Notes: generated from the sequence alone by a model not told the origin. Counted from the first letter of the stretch, positions 15,487 to 24,928 are shown. The stretch is 64,000 bases of DNA from Streptomyces sp. NBC_00483 (GCF_036013745.1 NZ_CP107880.1:1116001-1180000), one strand, 5' to 3'. Numbers and translations: made by a program.

Positions 15487-17703
15487 ATGTTCACCGCTCT
15501 GGCCCGGCTTGCCGTACACCGAGCCCGCACCGTCCTCGTCGTCTCCCTGCTGGCCTTTCTGGGGCTTGCCGGGTACGGCGCCGGCGGGCTCGCGGAGCTC
15601 GATCTGTCGCGGTGGAACTCACCGGGGACCGAGTCCGTCCGGGCCGGGGAGGTGCTGCGCGAGGAGTTCGGCACCGGGAACCCCAACGTCGCCCTGCTGG
15701 TCACCGCCCGCGACGGCGACGTCGACAGCGCCGCGACCCGCCGCGCGGCGAACCAGCTGCAGCGCGAGGTCGAGAAGGTCCCGAACGTCACCGACACCAC
15801 GTCCTACTGGCAGGCGGACAGCACCGCCCTGCGCGACAGCGACGGCCGCCGCGGCCTCCTGCTCGTCCGCCTCGAAGGCAGCGCCACCGACACCCGCGAC
15901 CAACTGGCGGAGCTGTCCCCGCGGTTGACCCGCACGGCGGGTGCGGCCGTCGACGTCCGCGTCGGCGGCCAGGAGGAGATCTCGCGCCAGGTCGGCGAGC
16001 AGGCGCGGACGGACTTCCTGCGCGCCGAACTGTTCGCGCTGCCCGCGATCACCCTGCTCCTGATCCTGCTCTACCGGCGCACGGTGGCGGCCCTCCTCAC
16101 GGTCGCCGTCGGTCTCCTCGCCGTGGTCGGGACGCTCGCAGGGCTGCGGGCCATCGCGCAGTTCACCGAGGTGTCGACGTTCGCCGCCAACCTCGCGCTC
16201 GTGCTCGGCCTCGGACTCGGCGTCGACTACAGCCTGTTCGTCATCAGCCGCTACCGGGAGGAACGGACGGCCGGCCACGCACAACAGGAGGCGGTGGCCC
16301 GGGCGACGGTGGCGGCGGGCCGTACCGTCCTGTTCAGCGGCGTCACGGTGGCCGCTTCGCTCAGCGCCCTGCTCGTCTTCCCGTTCTTCTTCCTGCACTC
16401 CTTCGCCTACGCGGGCGCGCTGGTCGTGCTGACGGCGCTGGCAGGGGCCGTGATCCTGCTGCCGGCCGCGCTCTCCCGCTGGGGCGACAAGGTCGAACGC
16501 CGGTCCCCCGTACGCCACTCCGGCCTGTGGCACCGCACCGCGCTCGGCGCGATGCGCCGACCGGTGCTGTCCGGCATCGGAGTCCTGGCGATCCTGCTCC
16601 TGGCCGGCGCGCCCCTGCTCGGCCTGCGCTTCGGCCTCCCCGACGAGCGCACCCTCCCGGAGGGCGCCTCCTCGCGCACCACGTCCGAGATCATCCACCG
16701 CACGTTCCCGGCCGAGCCCACCGACACCGTCCACCTCGTCCTGTGGGGCGACGTACCCGAGCCCGAAGCCGTCGCCTCGTACGCCGCCGAACTGTCCCGC
16801 ATCCCGGGCACGTTCCAGGTGGACGCCCCCACCGGCGCCTATCGCGAGGGTCAGCGCACCGGCGCACCCGGCCAGTCCGGCCTGACCTCTCCCGACGGCC
16901 GCGTACGTATCGCGCTGATCCCCACCCAACAGGCCATGTACGGCAACGTCCCGTCCTTCGTCGACCGCATCCGGACCACCGAGTCACCCACCACGTCCGT
17001 CCTCGTCGGCGGCTACCCGGCCGAGACCACCGACTTCCGCGCCACCCTCCTGGACCGACTGCCGCTCGCCGCCGGAATCGTCCTCGGAGCGACGTACCTC
17101 CTGCTGTTCGCGATGACCGGGAGCATCCTGCTGCCGCTGAAGGCGACGATCCTCAACCTCCTCAGCCTGTCCGTCATGTTCGGCTGCCTGGTGTGGGTCT
17201 TCCAGGACGGACACCTCTCCGGCCTGCTCGGCTTCACCGCGACCGGCTCGATCGAACCGAGCATCCCGGTCCTGATGTTCTGTGTGGCCTACGGCCTGTC
17301 GATGGACTACGAGGTGTTCCTGCTCGCCCGCATCAAGGAGGAGTACGACCGCACGGGCAGCACCCGCCCGGCCGTCGCGGAGGGCATCCGTAGGACCGCC
17401 CCACTGATCACCGCAGCCGCCGGCATCCTCGCCCTGTCCTTCCTCTCGTACGCGTCGGGCGGCGTGCTCTTCCTCAAGGAGCTCGGCATCGGCACCGCCC
17501 TGACGATCCTGGTCGACGCCACCCTGATCCGCGTCGTCCTTCTCCCGGTCACCATGCGCCTGGCCGGCCGCGCCAACTGGTGGGCCCCGGGCCCGCTGCG
17601 CCGCCTGCACGACCGCATGCGGAAGTCCTCCGCCCTGTCACCGGGGAACGAGCCGGAGGACTTCACGCCACCGTCGTCCCGTGAGCTCAGCACGAGGCGA
17701 TGA
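15487..17703 (+). CDS. MMPL family RND-type transporter
   Basis: 738 residues with about 12 membrane helices in two halves, each with a large extracytoplasmic loop. The family signatures GLGVDYSLFVISRYREE near 245 and YGLSMDYEVFLLARIKEE near 605 hold the buried Asp-Tyr pair thought to carry the proton flow. MMPL proteins export lipids and hydrophobic secondary metabolites in actinomycetes. GGGAAAGG lies about 10 bases before ATG 15487. The gene is divergent from the SARP activator with a 121-base gap between starts, so both may share control. The cargo is unknown. The C-terminal 40 residues are a charged cytoplasmic tail. Confidence 0.92.
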   Translation: MFTALARLAVHRARTVLVVSLLAFLGLAGYGAGGLAELDLSRWNSPGTESVRAGEVLREEFGTGNPNVALLVTARDGDVDSAATRRAANQLQREVEKVPNVTDTTSYWQADSTALRDSDGRRGLLLVRLEGSATDTRDQLAELSPRLTRTAGAAVDVRVGGQEEISRQVGEQARTDFLRAELFALPAITLLLILLYRRTVAALLTVAVGLLAVVGTLAGLRAIAQFTEVSTFAANLALVLGLGLGVDYSLFVISRYREERTAGHAQQEAVARATVAAGRTVLFSGVTVAASLSALLVFPFFFLHSFAYAGALVVLTALAGAVILLPAALSRWGDKVERRSPVRHSGLWHRTALGAMRRPVLSGIGVLAILLLAGAPLLGLRFGLPDERTLPEGASSRTTSEIIHRTFPAEPTDTVHLVLWGDVPEPEAVASYAAELSRIPGTFQVDAPTGAYREGQRTGAPGQSGLTSPDGRVRIALIPTQQAMYGNVPSFVDRIRTTESPTTSVLVGGYPAETTDFRATLLDRLPLAAGIVLGATYLLLFAMTGSILLPLKATILNLLSLSVMFGCLVWVFQDGHLSGLLGFTATGSIEPSIPVLMFCVAYGLSMDYEVFLLARIKEEYDRTGSTRPAVAEGIRRTAPLITAAAGILALSFLSYASGGVLFLKELGIGTALTILVDATLIRVVLLPVTMRLAGRANWWAPGPLRRLHDRMRKSSALSPGNEPEDFTPPSSRELSTRR

Positions 17704-17905
17704 CCTCTTCGATGCCGCGCGGTGAGTACGCCGTGCCGGTGCTCGGGAGGTGTTCGAGTTCTTCAACGACCTTTCCTGGGACGGCGACATGGACGGCAAC
17801 CGGCCCCGGGACAGCCACATGGCGACCGGCACCGCCTCCCACCCGTGGAACGGCACGGTCAACAAGGCCTCCGTCTCCCCTCGCGCATCAGTAGGTCGGC
17901 GCGGT
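17704..17905. other. intergenic region between convergent MMPL and amidase genes
   Basis: 202 bases without a supported gene. A plus-strand frame from 17750 reads FEFFNDLSWDGDMDGNRP and looks coding-like, but it has no ribosome-binding site and no recognisable family, and soon runs antisense into the amidase gene. It may be debris of an older gene. Confidence 0.35.
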
Positions 17906-19396
17906 TCAGCGCTGCGCGCCGACCGTCCAGTTCGGCTGCGTGGCTATGGAGTTGAGTGGATCGGGGGCGTGAAGGTGCCAGTCCGTCCGACCCTGGAACG
18001 CGTCACCGGCGCGCAGCACGAGTTGTTCGTCGAAGCAGCGCCCCGCGATCTGCAGCCCCAGGGGCATGCCGTCGTCCGTGAAGCCGAAGGGGACGCTCAT
18101 CACCGGGTTTCCGGTGGTGTCCCAGTAGCCCGTGTACAAGGGCCCGATGCCGCCGGGCTGGAAGAATCCGTCCTTGACGCGTTCCAGGGAAGCGGCACCG
18201 CCTCCGGAGGTGGGGGTGAGGATGAGGTCGACGTTCTCGAAGGTCCGCTGGATCGCCTTCTGGCCGACGCGGCGGGCCCGTTGGGCCTGGAGGTAGTCGG
18301 CGGAGCTGTAGTAGAGGGCGGCGCCGATGGTCTGCCGTGTGGCGGCTCCGTAGTCGAGCCACCGGGTACGCAGGTCCGGCAGGTGGTAGCTGAAGGCCTC
18401 GGAGAACATGATGACTTCGTCGGCCGTGGTCATCTCGGCGTAGTGGGGCAGTTCGATGTCGACGACCTGGGCGCCGAGTCCGGCGAGGACTTCGAGGGCG
18501 GAGTCGAAGGCCCGGTTCACGGCCGGGTCGTACTCCGGGTTGACACGCTCCAGGCGGTCGACGCCGATGCGCACTCCGGTCAGATCCCCTGTGAGGGCGC
18601 CCATGTAGTCGGCGCTCGGCGCCGCGGCGAGGGTGGGGTCCGAGGGGTGGGGCCCGGCCAGTACGTCGAGCAGGGCGGCGCAGTCGCGAGCCGAACGTGC
18701 CATGGGGCCGATGTGGTCCAGGGTGTAACCGAGCGGCACCGTACCGGACTTGGGGACCAGGCCGTACGTGGGCATGAGGCCGGTGATGCCGCAGTACGCC
18801 GCGGGTATCCGGATGGAGCCGCCGGTGTCGGTGCCGAGGGCGCCGTGGACGGCGCCGAGCGAGACCGACGACCCGGAACCGGAGCTCGATCCGCCGGCCC
18901 AGCGCTCAAGGTCCCAGGAGCAGCGCGGAATCGGGAAGGGCTTGGCGGGGTCCGGCATGCCGATGGCGAATTCCATCGTGGTGAGCTTGCCCATGACGAT
19001 GCCACCCGCGGCCCTCAGCCGTTCGACGACCACGGCGTCGCCGGACATCGCCGTGCGGTCGTGGACGAGCGACTGCGCGGTGGTCTCGCCTTCGCGAGTG
19101 CTGATGATGTCCTTGATGCCCAGCGGTACTCCGTGCAGGGGGCCGACCGGTTCGCCGGCCGCCAGGGCGGCGTCGGCGGCCCGAGCGGCTTCGAGCGCCT
19201 GCTCGTCATAGCGGGCGAGATAGATGCCGACCGCCTTGTCGTACTTCTCGGCGGCTTCGATCGCGTCGGTGACGACCTGGACGCTGCTTGTCGCCCCGGT
19301 CCTGATCGCCTCGGCGACGTCCGTGAGGGTCTTGACTCCCGTGGTACTGCTGACACCCGTGGTGCTGCTGACAGGGATACGGTCCACTGTGGTCAT
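17906..19396 (-). CDS. amidase (amidase-signature family)
   Basis: 496 residues of the amidase-signature fold. The catalytic Lys is in LGIKD (Lys95), the cis-Ser in AGGSSSGSGS (about 171-174) and the nucleophile Ser in GTDTGGSIRIP (Ser194), so the Ser-cisSer-Lys triad is intact. Members hydrolyse amides such as carboxamides, carbamates or ureides, or act as GatA. This is not GatA, because its neighbours are unrelated to tRNA amidation. A 66-residue protein with GatC/AtzG-like features is encoded 24 bases upstream on the same strand and probably forms a complex with it. The near-repeat VSSTTGVSSTTGV at the N-terminus is odd and probably disordered. Confidence 0.9.
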   Translation of the reverse strand: MTTVDRIPVSSTTGVSSTTGVKTLTDVAEAIRTGATSSVQVVTDAIEAAEKYDKAVGIYLARYDEQALEAARAADAALAAGEPVGPLHGVPLGIKDIISTREGETTAQSLVHDRTAMSGDAVVVERLRAAGGIVMGKLTTMEFAIGMPDPAKPFPIPRCSWDLERWAGGSSSGSGSSVSLGAVHGALGTDTGGSIRIPAAYCGITGLMPTYGLVPKSGTVPLGYTLDHIGPMARSARDCAALLDVLAGPHPSDPTLAAAPSADYMGALTGDLTGVRIGVDRLERVNPEYDPAVNRAFDSALEVLAGLGAQVVDIELPHYAEMTTADEVIMFSEAFSYHLPDLRTRWLDYGAATRQTIGAALYYSSADYLQAQRARRVGQKAIQRTFENVDLILTPTSGGGAASLERVKDGFFQPGGIGPLYTGYWDTTGNPVMSVPFGFTDDGMPLGLQIAGRCFDEQLVLRAGDAFQGRTDWHLHAPDPLNSIATQPNWTVGAQR

Positions 19397-19420
19397 GTCG
19401 GTACGCGTCCTCCGGTCGGA

Positions 19421-19621
19421 TCAGGTCAGGGCGTTGAAGGTCACGGCCGGCTCCTCGTAGCGGACGCCGTTCAGTCGGTAGAGGGCCGCGAGCGCAGCCC
19501 TGCACGGGGCGTAGTTCGCCACGAAGAAGTCGACCTCCTCGTGAGGGACGGTCAGGCCGTGCTGGGCGATGGCGGCTTCGACGAACTCGCGGTCGTGGGG
19601 CGTGGGCGTGGGCTGGGGCAT
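19421..19621 (-). CDS. small AtzG/GatC-like helper protein (DUF4089-like)
   Basis: 66 residues, all-helical by appearance, starting at ATG 19621 and ending 24 bases before the amidase. Pattern: REFVEAAIAQHGLTVP, then VDFFVANYAPCRAALAALY, then a short C-terminal tail ending FNALT. This resembles the small AtzG-like proteins that bind and stabilise amidase-signature enzymes such as AtzE, themselves structurally like GatC. The identification rests on size, the two-helix pattern and the neighbouring amidase; residue-level similarity is modest. Confidence 0.6.
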   Translation of the reverse strand: MPQPTPTPHDREFVEAAIAQHGLTVPHEEVDFFVANYAPCRAALAALYRLNGVRYEEPAVTFNALT

Positions 19622-19884
19622 GACTCTCCTCGCGTAGGGGCCTACCGGGAACGGAGGACCCACAAGGCCCACAGGACCTTTGGGCGACAACAGCTTTCGT
19701 AGGTGGGGTTACGCGTCGTGGTTGCCTCTGGGGCTCCGGGGTTTCCGTTTCTCCGAACGGGTGCCGACATGGTCCGACCGCGTGCCAGGGCGCGTCGAGG
19801 TCCGGGTCCCGTTTCGCTGCGGGGCGGGGTGGGGCTACAAGTGCCGGGCACCCGGGGGCCGTTGGGACAGGACAGCAGGGTGTG

Positions 19885-20865
19885 TCACGTCCGCGCCACA
19901 CGCGTCCGGCGAGGCGCGCCCCCGCGCGCGTATCGCCGGGGCGAGACTCCGAACTGCTCCTGAAAGCGCGCGTGGAAGGTGGACGTGGACCGGAACCCGC
20001 AGGCGTGCGCGATGTGTTCGACCGTGAGCCGTGCCCCCTGGAAGCGCAGCGCCCGCTCGGCGCGCCCCAGTCGGCAACGCAGGATCTCCGCGGCCACCGT
20101 GGCTCCGTGCTCGGCGAAGGCCCGGAAGACGGTTCGGCGCGAGACATGGAGCATGGCGGCCAGGGCGTCGGGGCCGAAGCCCGGATCGTGGCTGGAGGTC
20201 TCGATCAGGGACATGGCCTCGGCATACAGACGCTTCGACGCGCTCAGTGCCCGAGCCAGGTCGGGGCTGGTTCCCATGAGCATCTCGGTGGCCTCCAGCA
20301 GGCTCGGCAGGAGGCTGGACAGCGGTCCCGGCCCCTGCCGGGAGACCAAGGACCACAGGCCTTGGACGAAGGCCAGCCACGGAGCCCCGAGCCCGTGCGA
20401 GTCGACGCGCAGAGCATGAGTCATCAACTCGTCCACCCGCGTCCCGCGGCGGCGCATCTCTGCCGTGGGCACCGACAGAACCAGTTGCCGGAAGCCCCCG
20501 GGACAGTGAAAGCGGAACGGCGCGCCAAGATTGACGAGGCATGCCTCACCGCTGCGCAGAACCGTCTGCTCGCCGTTCTGCTCGGCCACGGCGCCGCCGT
20601 CGAGCATGAAGACAATGTCGATGCGCTCCGTGGCATCCCGCGCCACATCCTTCGAACTGCGGTGGGAGGCAAGCGACTTGGCGTCGATGCTGAGCATGTG
20701 GAGGTCCCTCTCCCCCACCGCCCGCAGCTCTCCTGCGAAGTCACCGCCCATCGCGCGGAAGGACATTCCAGCGTGTTCGCGTTCCATGACTTCCGTCCAC
20801 TGACGAAGGTCCGCCGACTTGTTGCGCCGTATCGCGTCTCCCTTACAGGGAACGCGTTGACTCAT
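19885..20865 (-). CDS. AraC family regulator with AraC-binding-like N-terminal domain
   Basis: About 326 residues. The first 200 form a cupin-like effector domain of the AraC_binding_2 type (FRAMGGDFAGELRAV, GGAVAEQNGEQTVLRSGEAC, FRFHCPGGFRQLVLSVP). The C-terminal 100 hold two helix-turn-helix units ending with the AraC signature RLTVEHIAHACGFRSTSTF and FGVSPRRYARGG. The start is ambiguous: GTG 20874, GTG 20868 and ATG 20865 are in frame downstream of GGAAGGAG; ATG 20865 gives the family's normal length. The gene is 263 bases upstream of the amidase helper gene on the same strand and may control it. Confidence 0.85.
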   Translation of the reverse strand: MSQRVPCKGDAIRRNKSADLRQWTEVMEREHAGMSFRAMGGDFAGELRAVGERDLHMLSIDAKSLASHRSSKDVARDATERIDIVFMLDGGAVAEQNGEQTVLRSGEACLVNLGAPFRFHCPGGFRQLVLSVPTAEMRRRGTRVDELMTHALRVDSHGLGAPWLAFVQGLWSLVSRQGPGPLSSLLPSLLEATEMLMGTSPDLARALSASKRLYAEAMSLIETSSHDPGFGPDALAAMLHVSRRTVFRAFAEHGATVAAEILRCRLGRAERALRFQGARLTVEHIAHACGFRSTSTFHARFQEQFGVSPRRYARGGAPRRTRVART

Positions 20866-21089
20866 CACGGACACCGGACTCCTTCCAGCAGGAACAGCCA
20901 GCAAGGAACGTAGAGACGTCCTGTTTCGTACGGGTAACGGGATGCGGACGCACTGTCGTGCGGGCAGCCCGGAGCCCGTCGCCGTACGCCCCGTGCGGCG
21001 GGAATTCCCGCGGACTCTGGCCAGGTGGTTGAGAGACGGATCATTCCGGGTGAGGCTGTGGGCTGTAGTCGATGAAGGGATGACCCGCC

Positions 21090-22220
21090 ATGGCCGCCAC
21101 CGCCAAGCCCCCGTTCCGCGCCGACCACGTCGGCAGCCTGCTGCGCCCGCCCGCGCTCCTGCAAGCACGGGCGGAACACGCCGCAGGGAAGATCGACGAC
21201 GCCGCGCTCGCCGCCGCCGAGGACACGGCGGTCCGTGAGGTCGTCGCGCTGCAGAAGGAGGCCGGACTGCGCAGCGCGACCGACGGCGAGTTCCGCCGCG
21301 CCTCCTGGCACATGGACTTCATCTACTCCCTCGGCGGCATCAGCCGCGTAGAGGACGAGTCGCTGCATGTCCGCTTCCACAACGAGGACGGCGACATCGA
21401 GTTCGCGCCGCCCTCCACGCGCATCGACGGCAAGGTGCGTCTCGAGCGCACGATCTTCGCCGACGCCTTCTCCTTCCTCCGTGACACCGTCACCGACGGC
21501 ATCACCCCGAAGCTGACCATCCCCTCGCCGAGCATGGTCCACTACCGCGGCGGCCGCGCCGCGATCGACGCGTCCGTCTACCCCGACCTCGACGCCTTCT
21601 GGTCGGACCTGACCGACGCGTACGCGGCCCAGATCCGCGGCGTGCACGAACTCGGCTGCCGCTACCTCCAGTTGGACGACACCTCGCTCGCCTATCTCAA
21701 CGACCCCGAGCAGCGCTCGTACGTCTCCTCCATCGGCGGCGACGCCGAGCACCAGCACGAGACGTACATCGCCAACATCAACAAGGCCCTGGCCGGCCGC
21801 CCCGACGATCTGCGCGTCACCACCCACATGTGCCGCGGCAACTTCGCCTCCTCCTGGGCCGCTTCGGGCAGCTACGACTTCGTCGCCGAGGCGGTCTTCG
21901 GCGGCCTCGACGTCGACGGCTTCTTCCTGGAGTACGACGACGAGCGCTCGGGCGGGTTCGCCCCGCTGCGCTACGTCCCCAAGGACAAGCACGTCGTCCT
22001 CGGCCTCGTCACCACCAAGCGGCCTCAGCTGGAGGACAAGGACGCCCTCAAGCGGCGCATCGAGGAGGCCTCGCGCTACATCGACATCGACCAGCTGTGC
22101 CTGTCCCCGCAGTGCGGCTTCTCCTCCACCGTCGAGGGCAACAAGCTCACCATTGACGACCAGTTGGCCAAGCTCCGGCTCATCGTGGAGACCGCGGAGG
22201 AGGTGTGGGGCGGAGTGTGA
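21090..22220 (+). CDS. cobalamin-independent methionine synthase-like protein (MetE C-terminal domain, YxjG/YxjH type)
   Basis: 376 residues corresponding only to the C-terminal catalytic barrel of MetE. RADHVGSLLRP opens the barrel; zinc ligands are expected from THMCRGN (His and Cys near 245-247) and from SPQCGFSS near 340. Short MetE homologues of this kind act as methyltransferases with unusual donors or acceptors and are often linked to sulfur or methylthio recycling; the exact reaction is not known. GAAGGG lies about 8 bases before ATG 21090. It is divergent from the AraC regulator. Confidence 0.85.
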   Translation: MAATAKPPFRADHVGSLLRPPALLQARAEHAAGKIDDAALAAAEDTAVREVVALQKEAGLRSATDGEFRRASWHMDFIYSLGGISRVEDESLHVRFHNEDGDIEFAPPSTRIDGKVRLERTIFADAFSFLRDTVTDGITPKLTIPSPSMVHYRGGRAAIDASVYPDLDAFWSDLTDAYAAQIRGVHELGCRYLQLDDTSLAYLNDPEQRSYVSSIGGDAEHQHETYIANINKALAGRPDDLRVTTHMCRGNFASSWAASGSYDFVAEAVFGGLDVDGFFLEYDDERSGGFAPLRYVPKDKHVVLGLVTTKRPQLEDKDALKRRIEEASRYIDIDQLCLSPQCGFSSTVEGNKLTIDDQLAKLRLIVETAEEVWGGV

Positions 22221-22303
22221 ACCAGACTCGACAGGGGGAAGCAGTCACGCCAACTCCGCACGCCAACTCCGAAGTCCTGTAACTCCGTTACGGGGCCATG
22301 ACG

Positions 22304-22702
22304 TCAGCGTGCGAACTTTTCGATGGCCGCTGGGGTGACGGGGGTGAAGAAGTTCACGAGGTTGCCGTCGGGGTCGCGGAACAGCAGCGACCGGTTGCCC
22401 CAGGGCATCGTGGTGGGCCCGCCCACGAACTCGGTGACGAGGCCGGTCAGGTTCTGGTGAACGCGGTCCACGTCGTCGACGAGGAACTCGGTGATCACGC
22501 TGTGGTTGTCCGCCGGGCGGGCGGAGCCCGGGGCGAACAGCGGGACGGTGCGGGTGCCGGCGATCGCGAGGGTGGCGCCCGCGGTGTCGAGTTCGGCGAA
22601 GTCCTCGGTGGCCCACGTCGCCCGCACCCCCGTGGCTCGCTCGTAGAACTCGACGAGGCGCGCCACGTCGCTGGTGATGATGCGGATCGAGACGAACTTC
22701 AT
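22304..22702 (-). CDS. VOC family protein (glyoxalase/bleomycin-resistance fold)
   Basis: 132 residues with two beta-alpha-beta-beta-beta modules. It begins MKFVSIRIITSDVARLVEFY and ends with LFRDPDGNLVNFFTP, the usual metal-site C-terminal strand with Glu replaced by Asn or Phe neighbours, so metal binding is uncertain. Such proteins act as small dioxygenases, lyases, isomerases or drug-binding proteins. It is divergent from a WYL-type regulator, with 97 bases between starts, and is probably the target of that regulator. Confidence 0.85.
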   Translation of the reverse strand: MKFVSIRIITSDVARLVEFYERATGVRATWATEDFAELDTAGATLAIAGTRTVPLFAPGSARPADNHSVITEFLVDDVDRVHQNLTGLVTEFVGGPTTMPWGNRSLLFRDPDGNLVNFFTPVTPAAIEKFAR

Positions 22703-22799
22703 GGGGGGGCTCCTTGGCTGTGCTGGTGGTGGCGTGCACTGCGCAGGTTAGGAGCAATAGAGGACAGAATCGGTCCGGTATTCACGTTAAGTTGTGTGC

Positions 22800-23789
22800 A
22801 TGTCCCGACCCACTGCCCGCGTGCTGACCCTCCTGGAGCTGCTGCAGTCGGGCGGCACCCGGACGGTGGCCGAACTCGCCGAGCGGCTCGGCGTCGAAGG
22901 GCGCACCGTGCGGCGGTACGTGGACCAACTGATCGACCTGGACGTGCCCGTGGAATCGGTGCGCGGCCGCTACGGCGGGTACCGGCTCGCCCCCGGGTAC
23001 CGGCTGCCTCCGCTCATGCTCAGCGACGACGAGGCGCTGGCCGTGCTGCTCGGTCTGGTCGCCGGCCGCAGAACGGGGCTGACGACGACACAGCTCACGG
23101 CAAGCGAGACGGCATCGGCGAAGATCCGCAGGGTGCTGCCCAAGCACACCGCACGCCGGCTCGACACACTCCTGGAATCCCTCGCCTTCACGGAACAACC
23201 CGGAGAGTTCGACACCCCGGACGCCGATGTCCTGCTCACCCTCGCCGATGCGGTGCGCCACCGCCGGCCGGTCTCGATCCGCTACACCGACCGCGACGCA
23301 CGGCCCAGCGAACGCACGCTGCACGCGTACGGGATCGTCGCCCACTCGGGCCGGTGGTACGTCACGGGCAAGGACGCCCGGATCAGCGAGGACCGGACCT
23401 TCCGGCTCGATCGCATCGCGGACGCTCGGACCCTGCCCGGCTCGTTCGAAGCGCCCGTTGGTCCCGGTCCGGCACAGCGCCTGCTGTCGGCGTTCGCCAC
23501 GGCCGAGTACCGGCATGAGGTGACCTTGCGGATCCACGGGACAGTCGAGCAGATCCGCACCCACCTGCCCGCCACCGTCGCGAGCCTGGAAGAGCACGAG
23601 CCCGCGGCGGACCAGGAGCGGGCGACCGAGCGCTGGCTGCGCGTCGAACTGCGGGCGGAGCGGCTCGACTGGCTGCCTCCCGTACTCGCCGCACTCGACC
23701 GGCCGTTCGTCATTGAACGCCCCGATGAACTGCGCGACCTCGTCACCGCGTTTGCCGATCGCCTTGCGTCCTACGCCCGCCGAGCCTGA
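22800..23789 (+). CDS. WYL-domain transcriptional regulator (YafY-like)
   Basis: 329 residues. An N-terminal HTH_11 domain (ARVLTLLELLQSGGTRTVAE, LGVEGRTVRRYVDQL) is followed by the RGRYGGYRLAPGYRLPPLML linker typical of YafY proteins, then a WYL domain near 180-230 (RYTDRD, HAYGIVAHSGRWYVTGKD) and a C-terminal extension. No Shine-Dalgarno is seen, so it is likely leaderless; a GTG two codons upstream is also possible. WYL proteins sense nucleic acids or small ligands. Divergent placement suggests control of the VOC gene. Confidence 0.88.
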   Translation: MSRPTARVLTLLELLQSGGTRTVAELAERLGVEGRTVRRYVDQLIDLDVPVESVRGRYGGYRLAPGYRLPPLMLSDDEALAVLLGLVAGRRTGLTTTQLTASETASAKIRRVLPKHTARRLDTLLESLAFTEQPGEFDTPDADVLLTLADAVRHRRPVSIRYTDRDARPSERTLHAYGIVAHSGRWYVTGKDARISEDRTFRLDRIADARTLPGSFEAPVGPGPAQRLLSAFATAEYRHEVTLRIHGTVEQIRTHLPATVASLEEHEPAADQERATERWLRVELRAERLDWLPPVLAALDRPFVIERPDELRDLVTAFADRLASYARRA

Positions 23790-23978
23790 CCGCGAGGAAC
23801 CGATGTCATGAGACCGATGTCATGAGATGGCACACCCCTGGCCTTCAGGGGATGCCGGCCCTCGCCTCAAGCGCGAACGCTACGTACTGGACGTACTGGC
23901 GACAGGGGGTGGCGCGGTCGGCCCAGAGCTCCGCCCTGCTCGGGCGCCGCCACTCCGACCTGCGCACGTTCGGCCATA

Positions 23979-23995
23979 ATCTTCGCTACGAAGAT
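23979..23995. promoter_or_regulatory. short perfect palindrome in the SDR promoter region
   Basis: ATCTTCG and CGAAGAT are exact reverse complements around CTA. It lies right beside the motif at 23996-24017. It could be a second regulator site or part of the same operator. Confidence 0.45.
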
Positions 23996-24017
23996 AAAAG
24001 TCGACGTCGTGTAGATT
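23996..24017 (+). promoter_or_regulatory. candidate TetR operator upstream of SDR gene (copy 1)
   Basis: The 22-base element starts AAAAGTCGACGT and ends GTGTAGATT. It reappears inverted at 25735-25756, upstream of the TetR gene, with 21 of 22 bases identical. The element is about 60 bases before the SDR start. Within it TCTAC and GTCGA (on the opposite strand) form an imperfect dyad around five bases. Confidence 0.68.
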
Positions 24018-24076
24018 ACGGATTGCGGGTCGGCGCGCTGCCCGACCGCGCTCCCCGAGAGAGCAAGGTGAGTGCA

Positions 24077-24928
24077 ATGAAGACATTCCTGATCACCGGC
24101 GTGAGCAGCGGCCTGGGACGGGCCTTCGCGCAGGGCGCCCTTGATGCAGGCCACACTGTGGTCGGCACCGTCCGCAAGGAGGCCGATCTGGCGGCGTTCG
24201 AGGAGCTCGCGCCGGGTCGGGCGCACGCCCGGCAGCTGGACGTGACCGACGATGCCGCGGTGTTCGCGACGGTCGAAGAAGTCGAGTCGTCCGTCGGCCC
24301 GGTCGACGTGGTCATCGCCAACGCCGGCTATGGCCTGGAGGGCGTCTTCGAGGAGACGTCGCTGTCCGACGTGCGGGCCCAGTTCGAGACCAACGTGTTC
24401 GGTGCCGCTGCCACCCTCCAGGCGGTGCTGCCGTACATGCGTCGCCGCCGCTCCGGTCACCTCATGGCGGTCACCTCGATGGGCGGCCTGATGGCTGTGC
24501 CGGGCATGTCGGCCTACTGCGGAAGCAAGTTCGCCCTGGAAGGCATGCTGGAGGCAATCGGTAAGGAGGTCGCGCCTTTCGGGATACACGTGACGGCCAT
24601 CGAGCCGGGTTCCTTCCGTACCGACTGGGCCGGGCGCTCGATGACCCGCTCCGAGCGATCCATCGACGACTACGACGCGTTGTTCGCCCCGATCCGCGAA
24701 GCCCGCGTCAAGGCGAGCGGCAACCAGCTCGGCAACCCGGAGAAGGCCGCCGCCGCGGTACTACAGATCCTGGATGCGCCGAAGCCGCCGGCCCACCTGG
24801 TTCTCGGTTCGGACGCCTTGCGCCTGGTCGCCGCCGGTCGGCAGGCGGTGGACGAGGACATTCGCACCTGGGAGTCCCTCTCCCGCACCACCGACTTTCC
24901 CGACGGCCAGCAGATCGCGGCCAATTGA
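24077..24928 (+). CDS. short-chain dehydrogenase/reductase (SDR)
   Basis: 283 residues of the classical SDR type. The cofactor motif TGVSSGLGR is at residues 7-15, the DVTD adenine-ring motif and NAGYG follow, and the active site has Ser in VTSMGG and the YCGSK Tyr-Lys pair. The C-terminus is extended (about 40 residues) compared with 250-residue members. ATG 24077 has AAGG about 9 bases upstream; GTG 24068 is an alternative. It is convergent with a TetR gene, and both genes carry the same 22-base upstream motif, so the SDR is probably induced by the TetR ligand. Substrate unknown. Confidence 0.88.
   Translation: MKTFLITGVSSGLGRAFAQGALDAGHTVVGTVRKEADLAAFEELAPGRAHARQLDVTDDAAVFATVEEVESSVGPVDVVIANAGYGLEGVFEETSLSDVRAQFETNVFGAAATLQAVLPYMRRRRSGHLMAVTSMGGLMAVPGMSAYCGSKFALEGMLEAIGKEVAPFGIHVTAIEPGSFRTDWAGRSMTRSERSIDDYDALFAPIREARVKASGNQLGNPEKAAAAVLQILDAPKPPAHLVLGSDALRLVAAGRQAVDEDIRTWESLSRTTDFPDGQQIAAN

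Noticed and set aside
14625..17393. 922-codon plus-strand frame across SARP and MMPL
   Set aside because: The first part is antisense to SARP and the second is out of frame with MMPL; the MMPL frame carries all membrane helices.
17750..17900. Small plus-strand gene starting FEFFNDLSWDGDMDG
   Set aside because: No ribosome-binding site, and the frame runs antisense into the amidase gene. Kept only as an intergenic remark.
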